NCBI RefSeq assembly: GCF_025717605.1 | Contig: NZ_JAJIRQ010000003.1 | Location: 597,963 to 660,919 of the forward strand | Length of the DNA stretch: 62,957 bases | Origin: Paucibacter sp. TC2R-5 | GTDB lineage: Bacteria > Pseudomonadota > Gammaproteobacteria > Burkholderiales > Burkholderiaceae_C | Direction: 5' to 3' | Shown: positions 8,314-17,898 of the stretch, piece after piece | Layout: each line of letters begins with the position of its first letter | Numbering within the stretch: the first letter of the stretch is position 1 | The notes under the pieces: model-generated | Databases searched by the model: none | What the model was told of the DNA's origin: nothing | Seen by the model: only the letters and a program-made list of their open reading frames with translations | Translations under genes and position numbers: made by a program

Positions 8314-8399
8314 CATTCAGCCAGATGGAACAAATTCACGGCCGCAGCCTAGATCTGCGTCTAAATTTCTTTCCAGGGTTACTCGCCTTCTGCGAGCAC

Positions 8400-8426
8400 T
8401 TAAGTTAGCCGTCCAAGGGTCGAAAA
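8400..8426 (+). promoter_or_regulatory. Sigma-28 (FliA) promoter of fliS-fliT
   Basis: TTAAGTTA, an 11-base spacer, then GTCGAAAA. It lies 32 bases upstream of the fliS ATG and resembles the three flagellin promoters in the window. Confidence 0.6.
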
Positions 8427-8458
8427 CAAATCAACACGGCACATTCGGAAAGAATCAT

Positions 8459-8890
8459 ATGTACGGCAACGCCTCATCACCTTTTGCCACGCGAACCCAG
8501 CGCGCCTCCATGTACCGCAAGGTTGGCTTGGAGACCGATGTGCAAGGCGCCTCCCCTCACCGGCTGGTCACGATGTTGTTTGATGGCGTTTTCGATGCCA
8601 TGAGCCAAGCTCGTGCCGGGATTGAAAACGGCAATACCGAATTAAAGAATCGCTCCTTGAGCCGCGCCGTGCGGATCTTGGACGAAGGCCTGAAGGCCAG
8701 CTTGAATCTGCAAGCCGGCCCACTGGCCAACGACTTGAACGACCTCTATGCCTATTTGTGCATGCGCCTGACCAAGGCCAATCTGCACGGCGACATCGCT
8801 GCCATCGAGGAATGTCAGCGCATCCTGACGCCCGTGCGGGAAGCCTGGACGGCCATCGCGCAAGCACCCGAAGTTTTGCGCGCGGCATGA
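8459..8890 (+). CDS. fliS: Flagellin export chaperone FliS
   Basis: 143 residues. FliS binds the C-terminal D0 helix of flagellin in the cytoplasm, stops early polymerisation and delivers flagellin to the export gate. The sequence has the family features: an N-terminal Y-x-x-V start (MYRKVGLETDVQGASPHRLVTMLFDGVFDAM) and four predicted helices, with LNDLYAYLCMRLTKAN in the third. The start at 8459 gives MYGNASS and aligns with the family. The gene follows a sigma-28 promoter, so it should be made with flagellin, its client. fliT follows on the same transcript. Confidence 0.95.
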   Translation: MYGNASSPFATRTQRASMYRKVGLETDVQGASPHRLVTMLFDGVFDAMSQARAGIENGNTELKNRSLSRAVRILDEGLKASLNLQAGPLANDLNDLYAYLCMRLTKANLHGDIAAIEECQRILTPVREAWTAIAQAPEVLRAA

Positions 8891-8955
8891 AACCACGCAG
8901 CAGCCCCAAGTCAACTAAAAGCCCATCCACCCATCAGTCTCCGGCGGAACTCGCT

Positions 8956-9255
8956 ATGAACACCCATCTCCTGAGCTATTACGAAGCCATTGAACAAGCC
9001 AGCGCCGACATGTTGTGCGCCGCCCGAACGGGCAACTGGGACGAAGTCGTCAAGCTTGAGGGCGCTTGTGTGCTGCTGATCTCGCAACTCAAGCATGCCG
9101 CGTCCAACGAGCAACTGGCGCCGGATGAGAACAAGCTGAAGACCCGCATCATGCAACGCATCTTGGTCAACGATGCCGAGATCCGCCACTTGGCCGAGCC
9201 TTGGCTGGATGACCTGGATCAGGTGCTGACCGGCAAGAGTAAGACTCTGCATTGA
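8956..9255 (+). CDS. fliT: Flagellar protein FliT (FliD chaperone)
   Basis: A 99-residue, all-helical protein (MNTHLLSYYEAIEQASADMLCAARTG...). FliT proteins chaperone FliD and, in enterics, bind FlhDC. Size, position after fliS and the pattern of the first helices fit the family, which is weakly conserved in sequence. The ATG at 8956 was chosen because it follows a GGCGGAA-type site and gives the usual length; a longer open frame back to 8758 overlaps fliS and is not credible. Confidence 0.8.
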   Translation: MNTHLLSYYEAIEQASADMLCAARTGNWDEVVKLEGACVLLISQLKHAASNEQLAPDENKLKTRIMQRILVNDAEIRHLAEPWLDDLDQVLTGKSKTLH

Positions 9256-9343
9256 AACCAACCGGCCGGCCGCTGCACGCAGCGACCGGCCGGTGCCACG
9301 TTAAGCCTCATCGCCATTACCCTGCCCCAGCGTCTTGCCCCCC

Positions 9344-10111
9344 ATGCCCAGCAACGCACAAGCAAACTCCGAGCCTCAAGCAAGCGCCATGGAGCAAAGA
9401 GATTCCATTGAGCCCGGCAACTTTCGCGTGCAGGCCAGCAGCGAGATTTTGAGTTTGCTGCGCACGCTGCAGCAGCAAAACACCCGCATCAGCCTGAGTG
9501 CGCCCAATGGCGCCAGCTTGAGTGGCAGCATCAACATGGTTGACCCAGAGCGCGGCGCGCTGAGTTTCGACCTGGCCAGCGCCCAAGAGCAGCTCCAAGC
9601 CTTGATGAGTGCGGATGAAGTCAGCGCCGTGGCCTACTTGGATCAGATCCGTCTGCAGTTCGAGCTGATCGACCCGGTCTTGATCAACGCCAGCCTGCGC
9701 TGCCAGATCCCGAGCCTCATGTATCGGTTTCAGCGCCGCCAGACTTTTCGAGTTCAGTCTAATCTGAGTACACCGCAGGTTCGCATGAACCACCCCTTGC
9801 GACCGGATTTGGCCCTGAGTTTGCGTATCCTGGATTTGAGCCTCGGCGGCGTGGCCCTGCTCCTGCCGGCCGAGGTCGAGGCCTTTCCGCTGGGCTGCGA
9901 GTTGGCATCGGTGCAGGTGATTCTGGCAAGAGACGTGCGGTTCAAGACCAGTTTGCGGCTGCAAAACGCGCGGACCATCGATGACAAGGGCAGTATTCAA
10001 CTGGGCTGGACGTTTACCCAGCTTGATGCCGAGGCGACGCTGTTTTTGCAGCGCTATATCGATCAAACCCAGATCCTGAGCCGCAGCCTGCGCAAACGGC
10101 CGACTGTCTGA
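9344..10111 (+). CDS. ycgR: Flagellar brake protein YcgR, PilZ domain
   Basis: 255 residues with two domains: an N-terminal YcgR region (~20-125, 'EILSLLRTLQQQNTRISLSAP...') and a C-terminal PilZ domain. The c-di-GMP binding motifs are present: RRQTFR (RxxxR) near residue 130 and DLSLGG (D/NxSxxG) near residue 166. In enterics YcgR bound to c-di-GMP acts on the motor/switch and slows swimming. The start is the ATG at 9344; an in-frame TTG lies three codons earlier, and neither has a clear ribosome binding site. Its place just after fliT and before the basal-body genes supports the flagellar role. Confidence 0.88.
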   Translation: MPSNAQANSEPQASAMEQRDSIEPGNFRVQASSEILSLLRTLQQQNTRISLSAPNGASLSGSINMVDPERGALSFDLASAQEQLQALMSADEVSAVAYLDQIRLQFELIDPVLINASLRCQIPSLMYRFQRRQTFRVQSNLSTPQVRMNHPLRPDLALSLRILDLSLGGVALLLPAEVEAFPLGCELASVQVILARDVRFKTSLRLQNARTIDDKGSIQLGWTFTQLDAEATLFLQRYIDQTQILSRSLRKRPTV

Positions 10112-10146
10112 GGCGCATCGAGCCGAACGAGGCATCAAGCCCCGGC

Positions 10147-10470
10147 TCAGACCTGCATATTCATGATTTCTGAGTAGGCCGAGACCAAGCGATTGCGCAC
10201 CTGCAAGGTAGCCTGAAAGCCGATTTGCGCTTTTTGCATCGCCACCATGGTCTCTTCGAGGCTGACGTTGGGGTTGTCGAGCTGCACCTCGCGCTGCAGA
10301 CGACTCGCCTCCATTTGAGAAGCGCTGACACCCTTCATCGCCTGCGCCATCGCGTCGCCAAAGCTGGCGCCTTCCACTGCGCGGGTCTTGCCCAGCGGCT
10401 GACCATTGACACCCAAACCGGCACGCGCCGCAGCCTGGGCGAAATCAAACGGTTTAAGTCTCAGGTCCAT
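10147..10470 (-). CDS. fliE: Flagellar hook-basal body protein FliE
   Basis: 107 residues. FliE joins the MS ring to the proximal rod and is the first exported rod component. The C-terminal half (QLDNPNVSLEETMVAMQKAQIGFQATLQVRNRLVSAYSEIMNMQV) is the FliE family signature. I chose the ATG at 10470, preceded by GGAG, over a longer frame to 10533 that lacks a ribosome site. It is divergent from fliF, separated by 211 bases in which both promoters must lie. fliE is often next to fliF; divergence of the pair is common in betaproteobacteria. Confidence 0.93.
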   Translation of the reverse strand: MDLRLKPFDFAQAAARAGLGVNGQPLGKTRAVEGASFGDAMAQAMKGVSASQMEASRLQREVQLDNPNVSLEETMVAMQKAQIGFQATLQVRNRLVSAYSEIMNMQV

Positions 10471-10681
10471 CACAACTCCATCACCGCAGCATGGGGCTGC
10501 GACGGGATGAATCCTACGGCGGCGGCCCGCCAAGTGAAGGCAGGAACTGCGGCCCCTTACTCGGCCTGTTCACCGCTTTCTTGAGGGCTCAAAACAGAAT
10601 AATTCAATGCATCGGAAGGCCTGTGGTGCATCCATTGCTGCTTCCGTGATTTAGCTCACAGCCTACCTGGCCTTCTCTCCC
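10471..10681. promoter_or_regulatory. fliE-fliF divergent promoter region
   Basis: A 211-base gap between divergent flagellar genes. A GG-N10-GC pair at 10625-10638 has sigma-54 spacing but a poor match around it; see rejected items. No sigma-28 block is visible, which fits FlhDC-dependent class II genes. I cannot identify a FlhDC box with confidence. Confidence 0.4.
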
Positions 10682-12376
10682 ATGGATAACGCAATCAGCC
10701 CCGCCATCACCACCCTGCCGGTCGCAGTCAATAGCGCCAACGCAGGTTTTGGCAGCCGTCTGGCCGCCATGCCCGTGCGAAACAAGTTCATGCTGGGCGG
10801 TGGACTGGCCATCTTGGCCGGCACCGTGTTGGCGATCACCTTGTGGAGTAACCAGGGTGATTTCCGCCCTGTATTCACCGGGCTGTCCGACAAAGACGGC
10901 GGCGCCGTCATCAGTCAATTGACCACCTTGAACGTGCCCTACCGCCATGAAGCCGGCGGCACCATCTTGGTCCCGGCAGCCCAGGTCTACGATGTGCGTA
11001 TGAAGCTGGCCTCGGCCGGCCTGCCCAAGGGCAGCACGGTCGGCTATGAGCTGATGGACAAAAGCTCCATCGGCCAGACCCAGTTCAATGAGCGCCTGAG
11101 CTTTCAGCGCGGCCTGGAAGGCGAGCTGACCCGCACCATCACCGCGCTGGCCGATGTAGCCGATGCGCGCATTCACCTCGCCATCCCACAGCAAAACGGT
11201 TTTTTCCGTGAGCAGCAAAAGCCCAGCGCCTCCGTGATGCTGACGCTGCGCGGCGGCCGCTCGCTGGACCGTGCGCAGATTGCCGGCATCGTGCACCTGG
11301 TCTCCGCCAGCGTACCGGAGTTGTCACCCAAAGCGGTCAGCGTCTTGGATCAAACCGGCGCTCTGTTGTCCAACTCGTCCAACGACGGCCTCGGCGGCAG
11401 CGGACTGGACAGCCAGCAACTGCAATACAAGCAGCAGATCGAGGCCAACTTCAACAAACGCATTTACGAATTGCTGGAGCCGGTGGTTGGCCGCGAGAAC
11501 CTGCGCGCCACGGTGACAGCGGACGTCGACTTCTCGCAAGTAGAAAGCACCGCCGAAGAGTTCAAGCCCAACCAAGGCCAGAACGCCAACGCCTCGGTGC
11601 GCAGCTCGCAGACCAACGAATCGATCAACAGCACGCCGGCTCCGGCCACCGGCGTCCCCGGTGCCGCAACCAACCAGCCGCCTGTCCCCGCGACAGCGCC
11701 CATCAACGGCCAAGCCGCACCATTGCAAGCCGCAGGTGGCACACCCAATAGCAGCAGCCGTCGCGAGGCCGTCACCAACTTCGAACTGGACAAAACCGTA
11801 CGCGTCACCCGCAACGCCACCGGTGCCGTCCGTCGCTTGAACGCAGCCGTCGTGATCAATCACCGCAGCAGCACCGACGCCAAAGGCAAGACATCGTCGC
11901 TGCCGGTCTCACAAGAAGAATTGGACAAATTGACGGGTCTGGTCAAAGAGACCATGGGCTTCAACCAAGAGCGCGGCGACTCGCTGAAGATCATCAGCGC
12001 ACCCTTTATGGTGGACAAGCAAAGCACGGTCGATCTGCCGCTGTGGCAACAGCCTTGGGTGATTGACATGGTGCGCGCCGCCGCCCTGCCTTTGGCCTTG
12101 GTCGCCATTGCCTTGATTGCCGTGTTTGGCATGGTGCGCCCGGCCATCTTGGCCGCCCGCCCACTGCCACCGGCTGAGCCCGAGCCAGCATCACAGCTGA
12201 ACGCCGTCGTCGATGAAGAGAACGACTTGCCCTTGGTGCTTGGCCCCGGCGGCCTGCCCGCCCTGGCCGGTCCGCTGGTGAACGAGAAGCTGGAACGTGC
12301 GCGGCTCTTGGCTCGCGAAAACCCGATCGCGGTCGCCAACATCATGCGTGGCTGGATCGCCGGCGAAGTCGCCTGA
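10682..12376 (+). CDS. fliF: Flagellar MS-ring protein FliF
   Basis: 564 residues. FliF forms the MS ring in the inner membrane that holds the rod, the export gate and the FliG switch. It has a first membrane segment at ~37-58 (FMLGGGLAILAGTVLAITLWS), YscJ/FliF-type ring-building motifs in the periplasmic part (DKDGGAVISQLTTLNVPYR; LPKGSTVGYELMD), a low-complexity Pro/Ala/Asn insertion at ~295-360, and a second membrane segment at ~460-485. The C-terminal tail, MRGWIAGEVA, is the FliG-binding end. It is first of the long fliF-R run; fliG follows after 39 bases. Confidence 0.96.
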   Translation: MDNAISPAITTLPVAVNSANAGFGSRLAAMPVRNKFMLGGGLAILAGTVLAITLWSNQGDFRPVFTGLSDKDGGAVISQLTTLNVPYRHEAGGTILVPAAQVYDVRMKLASAGLPKGSTVGYELMDKSSIGQTQFNERLSFQRGLEGELTRTITALADVADARIHLAIPQQNGFFREQQKPSASVMLTLRGGRSLDRAQIAGIVHLVSASVPELSPKAVSVLDQTGALLSNSSNDGLGGSGLDSQQLQYKQQIEANFNKRIYELLEPVVGRENLRATVTADVDFSQVESTAEEFKPNQGQNANASVRSSQTNESINSTPAPATGVPGAATNQPPVPATAPINGQAAPLQAAGGTPNSSSRREAVTNFELDKTVRVTRNATGAVRRLNAAVVINHRSSTDAKGKTSSLPVSQEELDKLTGLVKETMGFNQERGDSLKIISAPFMVDKQSTVDLPLWQQPWVIDMVRAAALPLALVAIALIAVFGMVRPAILAARPLPPAEPEPASQLNAVVDEENDLPLVLGPGGLPALAGPLVNEKLERARLLARENPIAVANIMRGWIAGEVA

Positions 12377-12415
12377 CGCCCAAGTCCAACAAGCTCAACA
12401 AGAGATACAAAAATC

Positions 12416-13411
12416 ATGGACGACAAAGGTGTTGAAGACGCTGCCATCTTGCTGATGTCCCTGGGCGAAGAAGAGGCGTCCGAGGTCTTCAAGCATCTGG
12501 CACCCAAGGAAGTGCAAAAACTCGGCGAAACGATCGCCAAGCTGAAGGTGGTCGGGCGCGACAAGGTCGAGCAGGTATTGACCCGCTTTGATGCCGTCGC
12601 CGAAACGCAAAGCACCTTGGTGTCGGACACCGACGAGTATGTACGCCAGGTGCTGCGCAAGGCGCTCGGTGAAGACAAGGCTAACCTCTTGCTTGACCGG
12701 ATCTTGCAAGGCAGCGATGTCTCCAGCATCGAAAGCCTGAAATGGATGGACGCGGCCTCGGTGGCCGAGTTGCTGCGCAACGAACACCCGCAAATCATTG
12801 CCGCCATCTTGGCTCATCTGGATTTTGACCAGACCAGCTCGGTGCTGCGCGTCTTCACCGAGCGTCAGCGCAACGAAGTACTGGTGCGTATTGCCACGCT
12901 GGACGGCATTCAGCCTATGGCCTTGAAGGATCTCAACGAAGTGATGAGCCAGGTCTTGGCCGGCGGCGAACGCATGCGCAAGAGCAGCCTCGGCGGCGTC
13001 AAGACGGCGGCCGAAATCATCAATATGCTGGGCTCCAGCGTCGAGGCCTCGGTCTTGGACTACATCCGCGAAGCCGACGCCGATCTGGCCCAGAAGATCA
13101 TGGACAACATGTTCACCTTCGACGATCTGGACAAGATCGACGACAAGGGCATACAGGCCGTACTCAAGGAAGTCCAGTCCGAGTCTTTGGTGGTGGCCTT
13201 GAAGGGTGCCAGCGCCGAGCTGCGCGAAAAGATCCTGCGCAATATGTCCACCCGCGCTGCCGAAACGCTGCGCGAAGACCTGGAATCACGCGGCCCGGTG
13301 CGGCTTTCCGAGGTCGAGGGCGAGCAAAAGGAAATGCTCAAGATCGTGCGTCGTCTGGTCGACGAAGGCACCATCGTGATGGCCGGCGGCGGCGACGACC
13401 AGTTCGTCTGA
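12416..13411 (+). CDS. fliG: Flagellar motor switch protein FliG
   Basis: 331 residues. FliG couples the rotor to the MotA stator and reverses rotation with CheY-P. All three domains are recognisable: FliG_N (ILLMSLGEEEASEVFKHLAPKEVQKLG), the middle domain with the EHPQ motif (LLRNEHPQIIAAILAHLD), and the C-terminal torque helix (FDDLDKIDDKGIQAVLKEVQSESLVVALKGA...), with charged residues that meet the stator. Length is normal. It follows fliF and is six bases upstream of fliH. Confidence 0.97.
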   Translation: MDDKGVEDAAILLMSLGEEEASEVFKHLAPKEVQKLGETIAKLKVVGRDKVEQVLTRFDAVAETQSTLVSDTDEYVRQVLRKALGEDKANLLLDRILQGSDVSSIESLKWMDAASVAELLRNEHPQIIAAILAHLDFDQTSSVLRVFTERQRNEVLVRIATLDGIQPMALKDLNEVMSQVLAGGERMRKSSLGGVKTAAEIINMLGSSVEASVLDYIREADADLAQKIMDNMFTFDDLDKIDDKGIQAVLKEVQSESLVVALKGASAELREKILRNMSTRAAETLREDLESRGPVRLSEVEGEQKEMLKIVRRLVDEGTIVMAGGGDDQFV

Positions 13412-13417
13412 GGCTGA

Positions 13418-14263
13418 ATGAACATGGTTCAAAAACCCCCCCGTCAAGTGCCCGCGCCGGAACGCCGCGAAGGCGACGAGCGTCGCGGCAGCTATGCACG
13501 ATTCATCCCCCGCGAGGAGTTGCAAGGCTTTGCGGCCTGGAACCCCGACTCACTGCAGGGCGCCATGAATGCGCGGCAGCCGCCGATCAGCGCGCCCTCG
13601 CCCGCCACTGCGGCCGCCGCAGCTGCGCAAGCCAAGCAAAACGCGCCGGCGCCCGCGCCCGAACCCGAACCAAGCTTGCAAGAGCAACTTCACGCGGCTC
13701 GCCAAGCCGGTTACCAAGACGGCTACCGCGACGGCCTGTCTGCCTTGGATGCCTTCAAGCACAGCTTTGCACAACAAATGACGGCACAAATCGGCACCCT
13801 GGTGCGTAGTTTTGACGCCGAGTTCCGTGCATTGGAAGACGAAATGGCGCAAGCGCTGGCACGCAGCGCGGTGGAGTTGGCACGCCAAGTGGTGCGCAGC
13901 GAAATCCGGCAGCGGCCCGAACATATTGCCAAGGTCGCGCATGACGCCGTCGAGGCCTTGCAGCTATCGGCCCGCCATGTGCGCGTGCGCGTCAACCCCA
14001 GTGACTATCCGCTGGTGATCGAAGGTGCTGGCGAGGAAATGCGCGCACGTGAAGCGCAAGTCTTGCCCGACCCTGAGGTGCCACGCGGCGGCTGCAAGGT
14101 CGACTCCGACATCAGCAGCGTCGACGCCAGCCTGGCCACTCGTTGGCAGCAAGCGGTTGCCTCAATGGGCCAAGCCTCCTTGTGGGAAGACCGTCGCAGC
14201 AATGCGGCCGAAGCCAACGCCGCTGCAAGCGCATCGACCCTGGTCCAAGGTGAGCAATCATGA
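13418..14263 (+). CDS. fliH: Flagellar export ATPase regulator FliH
   Basis: 281 residues. FliH holds the FliI ATPase and links it to FliN at the C ring. The N-terminus has the aromatic/basic patch typical of FliH ([18 protein letters not shown]), which in known FliHs meets FliN and the gate. An Ala/Pro-rich linker (~55-85) is followed by a long helical region ([15 protein letters not shown]... with G-x3-G spacing) and the C-terminal FliI-binding domain. The stop overlaps the fliI ATG (ATGA), so the two are translationally coupled. Confidence 0.93.
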   Translation: MNMVQKPPRQVPAPERREGDERRGSYARFIPREELQGFAAWNPDSLQGAMNARQPPISAPSPATAAAAAAQAKQNAPAPAPEPEPSLQEQLHAARQAGYQDGYRDGLSALDAFKHSFAQQMTAQIGTLVRSFDAEFRALEDEMAQALARSAVELARQVVRSEIRQRPEHIAKVAHDAVEALQLSARHVRVRVNPSDYPLVIEGAGEEMRAREAQVLPDPEVPRGGCKVDSDISSVDASLATRWQQAVASMGQASLWEDRRSNAAEANAAASASTLVQGEQS

Positions 14264-15726
14264 TGGACATTGGCGCCTCCGCCATGGAGCAAGAGGCTCG
14301 CGCCAACACGCGGCAAGGCCGTTGGCAGCAATACCTAGAAGACTTGCAAGCTTTTGCCAGTGCGGCCGTGCCGCTGGAATCGCAAGGCAAGCTGGTGCGG
14401 GTGGCCGGCCTGGTGCTTGAAGCCACCGGCGTCAAGGTACCGGTCGGTTCGGTCTGTGAGATTCACATGCCCAGCTCTAACTCCAATCCTCAGCGTGGCG
14501 TGCGGCCCGTCAACGCCGAAGTGGTGGGTTTCTCGGGCGACCGCGCTTACCTGATGCCGACCGATGAGATTCAAGGGCTGTCAAGTGGCGCGATGGTGAT
14601 CCCACGTGCCCTGCCCTTGATGGCGCCAGTCTTGGGCAAGGCGATGCAGCGCTGGCGCCGCGACGAAGACCGCGGGCTGCACCTGCCCATGGGCGACGGC
14701 TTGTTGGGCCGAGTCGTCGATTCGCATGGCAACCCGCTTGATCGCCGTGGCCCGCTGCAAATGACGAATGCGGAGCCGATGGTGCGCCGCCCTATCAACG
14801 CGATGGACCGTGACCCGGTTCGCACGCCGCTGGACACCGGCGTTAGAGCCATCAACGCCATGCTGACGGTAGGACGCGGCCAACGCCTGGGCCTGTTTGC
14901 CGGCACCGGCGTCGGCAAATCGGTGCTGCTGGGCATGATGGCGCGCTACACCCAAGCCGATGTGATCGTGGTTGGCCTGATCGGCGAGCGCGGCCGCGAA
15001 GTCAAGGAATTCATCGAAGACATCCTCGGCGAGGATGGCCTGCAGCGCTCGGTCGTCGTGGCGGCCCCGGCCGATGCACCACCACTGGTGCGCATGCAAG
15101 GCGCGCATTACGCGACCGCGATTGCCGAGAATTTCCGCGACCGCGGCCAACATGTCTTGCTGCTGATGGACTCGCTGACCCGCTATGCGATGGCGCAGCG
15201 CGAGATCGCCTTGGCGATCGGCGAACCCCCGGCCACCAAGGGCTATCCGCCGAGCTGCTTTGCCAAACTGCCGCAATTGGTAGAGCGCAGCGGCAACGGC
15301 CTGCCGGGCGAAGGCTCCATCACAGCTTTTTATACCGTGCTGAGCGAAGGCGATGACCAGCAAGACCCGATCGCCGATGCGGCGCGCGGCATTTTGGACG
15401 GTCACATCGTCCTCAGCCGCGAACTGGCCGAGGCCGGCCATTACCCCGCGATCGATATCGAGCGTTCGATCAGCCGCGTGATGACCAACGTTGCCAAACA
15501 GCCGCATATCGACGCAGCGCGGCGCTGCCGCCAACTGCTCGCTAAATACAACAAAGCACGCGATTTGATCCAGCTTGGCGCCTATGCACCGGGCCATGAC
15601 GCCGAACTGGACTTGGCCGTGCGTCTGCATCCGGACATCAACCGCTTGCTGCAACAAGACATGCACAGCCCGGCTGTGCTGGAAGAAAGCCTCAAACAAC
15701 TCTCAAGCGTCATCAAGGACGCCTGA
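14260..15726 (+). CDS. fliI: Flagellum-specific export ATPase FliI
   Basis: 488 residues. This F1-beta-like ATPase unloads export substrates from chaperones at the base of the flagellum. Walker A is AGTGVGKS (within [15 protein letters not shown]) and Walker B is [11 protein letters not shown]; the stretch [14 protein letters not shown] is typical of the FliI/InvC group. The first ATG overlaps the fliH stop, and a second ATG follows at once. The upstream and downstream neighbours, FliH and FliJ, are its stalk partners. Confidence 0.97.
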   Translation: MMDIGASAMEQEARANTRQGRWQQYLEDLQAFASAAVPLESQGKLVRVAGLVLEATGVKVPVGSVCEIHMPSSNSNPQRGVRPVNAEVVGFSGDRAYLMPTDEIQGLSSGAMVIPRALPLMAPVLGKAMQRWRRDEDRGLHLPMGDGLLGRVVDSHGNPLDRRGPLQMTNAEPMVRRPINAMDRDPVRTPLDTGVRAINAMLTVGRGQRLGLFAGTGVGKSVLLGMMARYTQADVIVVGLIGERGREVKEFIEDILGEDGLQRSVVVAAPADAPPLVRMQGAHYATAIAENFRDRGQHVLLLMDSLTRYAMAQREIALAIGEPPATKGYPPSCFAKLPQLVERSGNGLPGEGSITAFYTVLSEGDDQQDPIADAARGILDGHIVLSRELAEAGHYPAIDIERSISRVMTNVAKQPHIDAARRCRQLLAKYNKARDLIQLGAYAPGHDAELDLAVRLHPDINRLLQQDMHSPAVLEESLKQLSSVIKDA

Positions 15727-15800
15727 AAGCTGCCGATACACCCAAGGTCAGCGCTCCGAATTTGCGCTGACCCTTCAGATTCTGAGACGGAGTGCGCTGT

Positions 15801-16271
15801 ATGAACGCTAACAATTTACAGGTTCTGAGCATCCTGCTGGAGCGCGCCGAGAGCGAGCGCGATGAAGGCCGCAAGCAGATGCAAGAGGCCCAAGCGCGCG
15901 CCGCTCAAGCCCGCGCTCAATATGGTGACTTGGCGCAATACCGCAATGATTACCAGCAGCGCTGGGGCCAGCAGTTTGCCGAGCGCGGCACGATGGACAT
16001 CGTGGTTTGCTACCAGACCTTCGGTGGGCGGCTTGATCAGGCCATCACCAGCCAAACCCAAGTGGCCGACTATGCGGAGCAAAGGCTGGAGCAAGCGCGG
16101 GCCCGTCTGCAAGAGTTGGAGATGCGCGTGGCCTCGATTGCCAAGCTGATGGAGCGCCGCCGCTTGGAGATCAACCGCGCCGGCCAGCGCCAAGAACAAA
16201 AGGCCACCGATGAGCAGGCCGCTCGCGCCTCGCTGAGCGCGTTCAACCCCTTGATGCGCTTGTCGGCCTGA
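15801..16271 (+). CDS. fliJ: Flagellar export protein FliJ
   Basis: A 156-residue protein, nearly all coiled coil (ERAESERDEGRKQMQEAQARAAQARAQY...), as expected for the central stalk that turns within the FliI hexamer and contacts FlhA. I chose the ATG at 15801 (MNANNLQVLS), seven bases after ACGGAG; the frame extends three codons further without support. It has the charged, Gln/Arg/Glu-rich makeup of the family and sits directly after fliI. Confidence 0.9.
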   Translation: MNANNLQVLSILLERAESERDEGRKQMQEAQARAAQARAQYGDLAQYRNDYQQRWGQQFAERGTMDIVVCYQTFGGRLDQAITSQTQVADYAEQRLEQARARLQELEMRVASIAKLMERRRLEINRAGQRQEQKATDEQAARASLSAFNPLMRLSA

Positions 16272-16305
16272 AGCGCTGCGTCAGCCCGTCCAGCCCAGAA
16301 TCATC

Positions 16306-17745
16306 ATGAGTACGCCCTCCTCCAATTCACTCCTTAGCAGCAGCTTTGCGCAGACAACTCGCGTTGAAGGCGCCCTACCGGGCCTCGCGCGTGCCAACAA
16401 GCCTGGAGCGCCAGGCCATGAGCAATTTGCTCAGCTGATGAAGAGCTATGGCGGGGCTCAAGCCACGCCGCCCAAGCCGCAGACCAGCATGCCGGCCACG
16501 CAAGCGGACGCAGTTGCAAAGCCGTCGGCCCCAAGCCCGGTGCGTCAAGCCCCGGAAGGCAAAACAGAGCTGCAGCGCCAAGAAGAAAAACTCGCCCAGA
16601 AGAAAATCACGCAAAGCAACGACAGCAGGCCGCGGCCGCCATCGTCAGGTCAAGCCCAAAAGGGCGTGGCCCCCAAGGCACCCCAGGATGAGACCGAAAA
16701 GCGTCAAGCGCCAAATGCCGGATCTGGTTCGGCTACGGCGTATTCAGAGGGCGCCGAACAGGCTGCCAACGCCAAGACCAAGAACCGCGATTCGAATGAC
16801 CAGTCGGTCGCGGCGGAAACCACTGCCGCTGCAGCCGCGGCCCAGCAAGCTTTGTCGGGCGCGGCACTCGTCGCTGCCGACATTTCAACCATTCCGGATG
16901 CTGCCGCAGGTCGTATTGAAAATGCTCAAGGCTCAGCCAAAAATGGCATTCAGAGCATCGCACTGCAGGCTTCATCCGAGGGCGAAGCCGACATAGATCG
17001 AACCGGCGCTCAGGCAGGAGCCACGGCAACGCCCGCTGGCCCGTCAAAGGCAATGCTTCATGCGCAACAGGGCCTCACTTCGGCGACCCTGCAAACCAAA
17101 CAAGCTGCCAGCGGCTCGGCGGCCGAGTTGGACCAAGGCGTCGCCAGCAATTTCAGCCGGGAACTGCAGAGCGCGCAGGGCAACTTGTCAGCCCGCACGA
17201 GCACCTCCAAGTCCGAAGGCTTTGCGCTCGAGGGAATGATGAGCGCGGCCGGCATCGCGGCGCCCGCCTCTTTTGAAGCGCGCCGCGAAGACGCGGCGGC
17301 AACTCAACTCACCATCAGCCAACCCTTGACGGAACCGAGTTTTGCGCCAGAGATGGCGGCTCGACTCAGCGTGCTGGCTGCGGACGGCGTGCAAGAGGCC
17401 AGGCTGCACCTCAACCCGGCCGAAATGGGGCCGGTCTCGGTGCAGATCATTGTCGAGGGCCAACAGGCACAAGTTTCCTTTCACGCCGAACATGAACAAA
17501 CTCGCGCCGTGCTGGAGCAAAGCCTCCCGGACTTGGCCGCAGCCTTACGGGACTCCGGTCTGACTTTGAGTGGCGGCGGGGTGTTTCAGCAGCCCGGAGA
17601 GCAAAGTCGCCAGGCGCAACAAGGCCCCGAGGCAGAAGCCCAGCGAAGCTCAGGTCTGGAGAAAAGCCTAAGCCTGAGCGCCAGCAGCCAAGCCGTGCCG
17701 GTACAGATCAGGCAAGCCCGCGGCGTGGTGGATTTATACGCCTGA
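16306..17745 (+). CDS. fliK: Flagellar hook-length control protein FliK
   Basis: 479 residues. FliK measures the hook and switches the export gate from hook to filament substrates. The first ~340 residues are low-complexity (Ala, Gln, Ser, Lys), the usual unstructured ruler. The C-terminal FliK domain is clear: EARLHLNPAEMGPVSVQIIVEGQQAQVSFHAEHEQTRAVLEQSLPDLAAALRDSGLTL, where residues like LNPxxxGxVxVxI and the L-P-x-L helix bind FlhB. Start by position, 34 bases after the fliJ stop. The ruler part is expected to diverge fast between species. Confidence 0.92.
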   Translation: MSTPSSNSLLSSSFAQTTRVEGALPGLARANKPGAPGHEQFAQLMKSYGGAQATPPKPQTSMPATQADAVAKPSAPSPVRQAPEGKTELQRQEEKLAQKKITQSNDSRPRPPSSGQAQKGVAPKAPQDETEKRQAPNAGSGSATAYSEGAEQAANAKTKNRDSNDQSVAAETTAAAAAAQQALSGAALVAADISTIPDAAAGRIENAQGSAKNGIQSIALQASSEGEADIDRTGAQAGATATPAGPSKAMLHAQQGLTSATLQTKQAASGSAAELDQGVASNFSRELQSAQGNLSARTSTSKSEGFALEGMMSAAGIAAPASFEARREDAAATQLTISQPLTEPSFAPEMAARLSVLAADGVQEARLHLNPAEMGPVSVQIIVEGQQAQVSFHAEHEQTRAVLEQSLPDLAAALRDSGLTLSGGGVFQQPGEQSRQAQQGPEAEAQRSSGLEKSLSLSASSQAVPVQIRQARGVVDLYA

Positions 17746-17898
17746 CCTCAACTTCGAATAGCCAAGCCCCTGCCCTGCTTTTCATGGCTTGAGCGGCGAG
17801 TGCCGAGTCAATAATCGAACCCAGGTTGGCTCTTCAGGGTTGACGGCTGTGGCGCTCTAGCGCCGCGTCGACGCGAGCCGAGTAATACAGGAGTTCAA

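Noticed and set aside
10625-10638. GG-N10-GC upstream of fliF as a sigma-54 promoter
   Set aside because: The surrounding -24 element (TGGTGC) is a poor match to TGGCAC, and flagella run by FlhDC do not normally use sigma-54.
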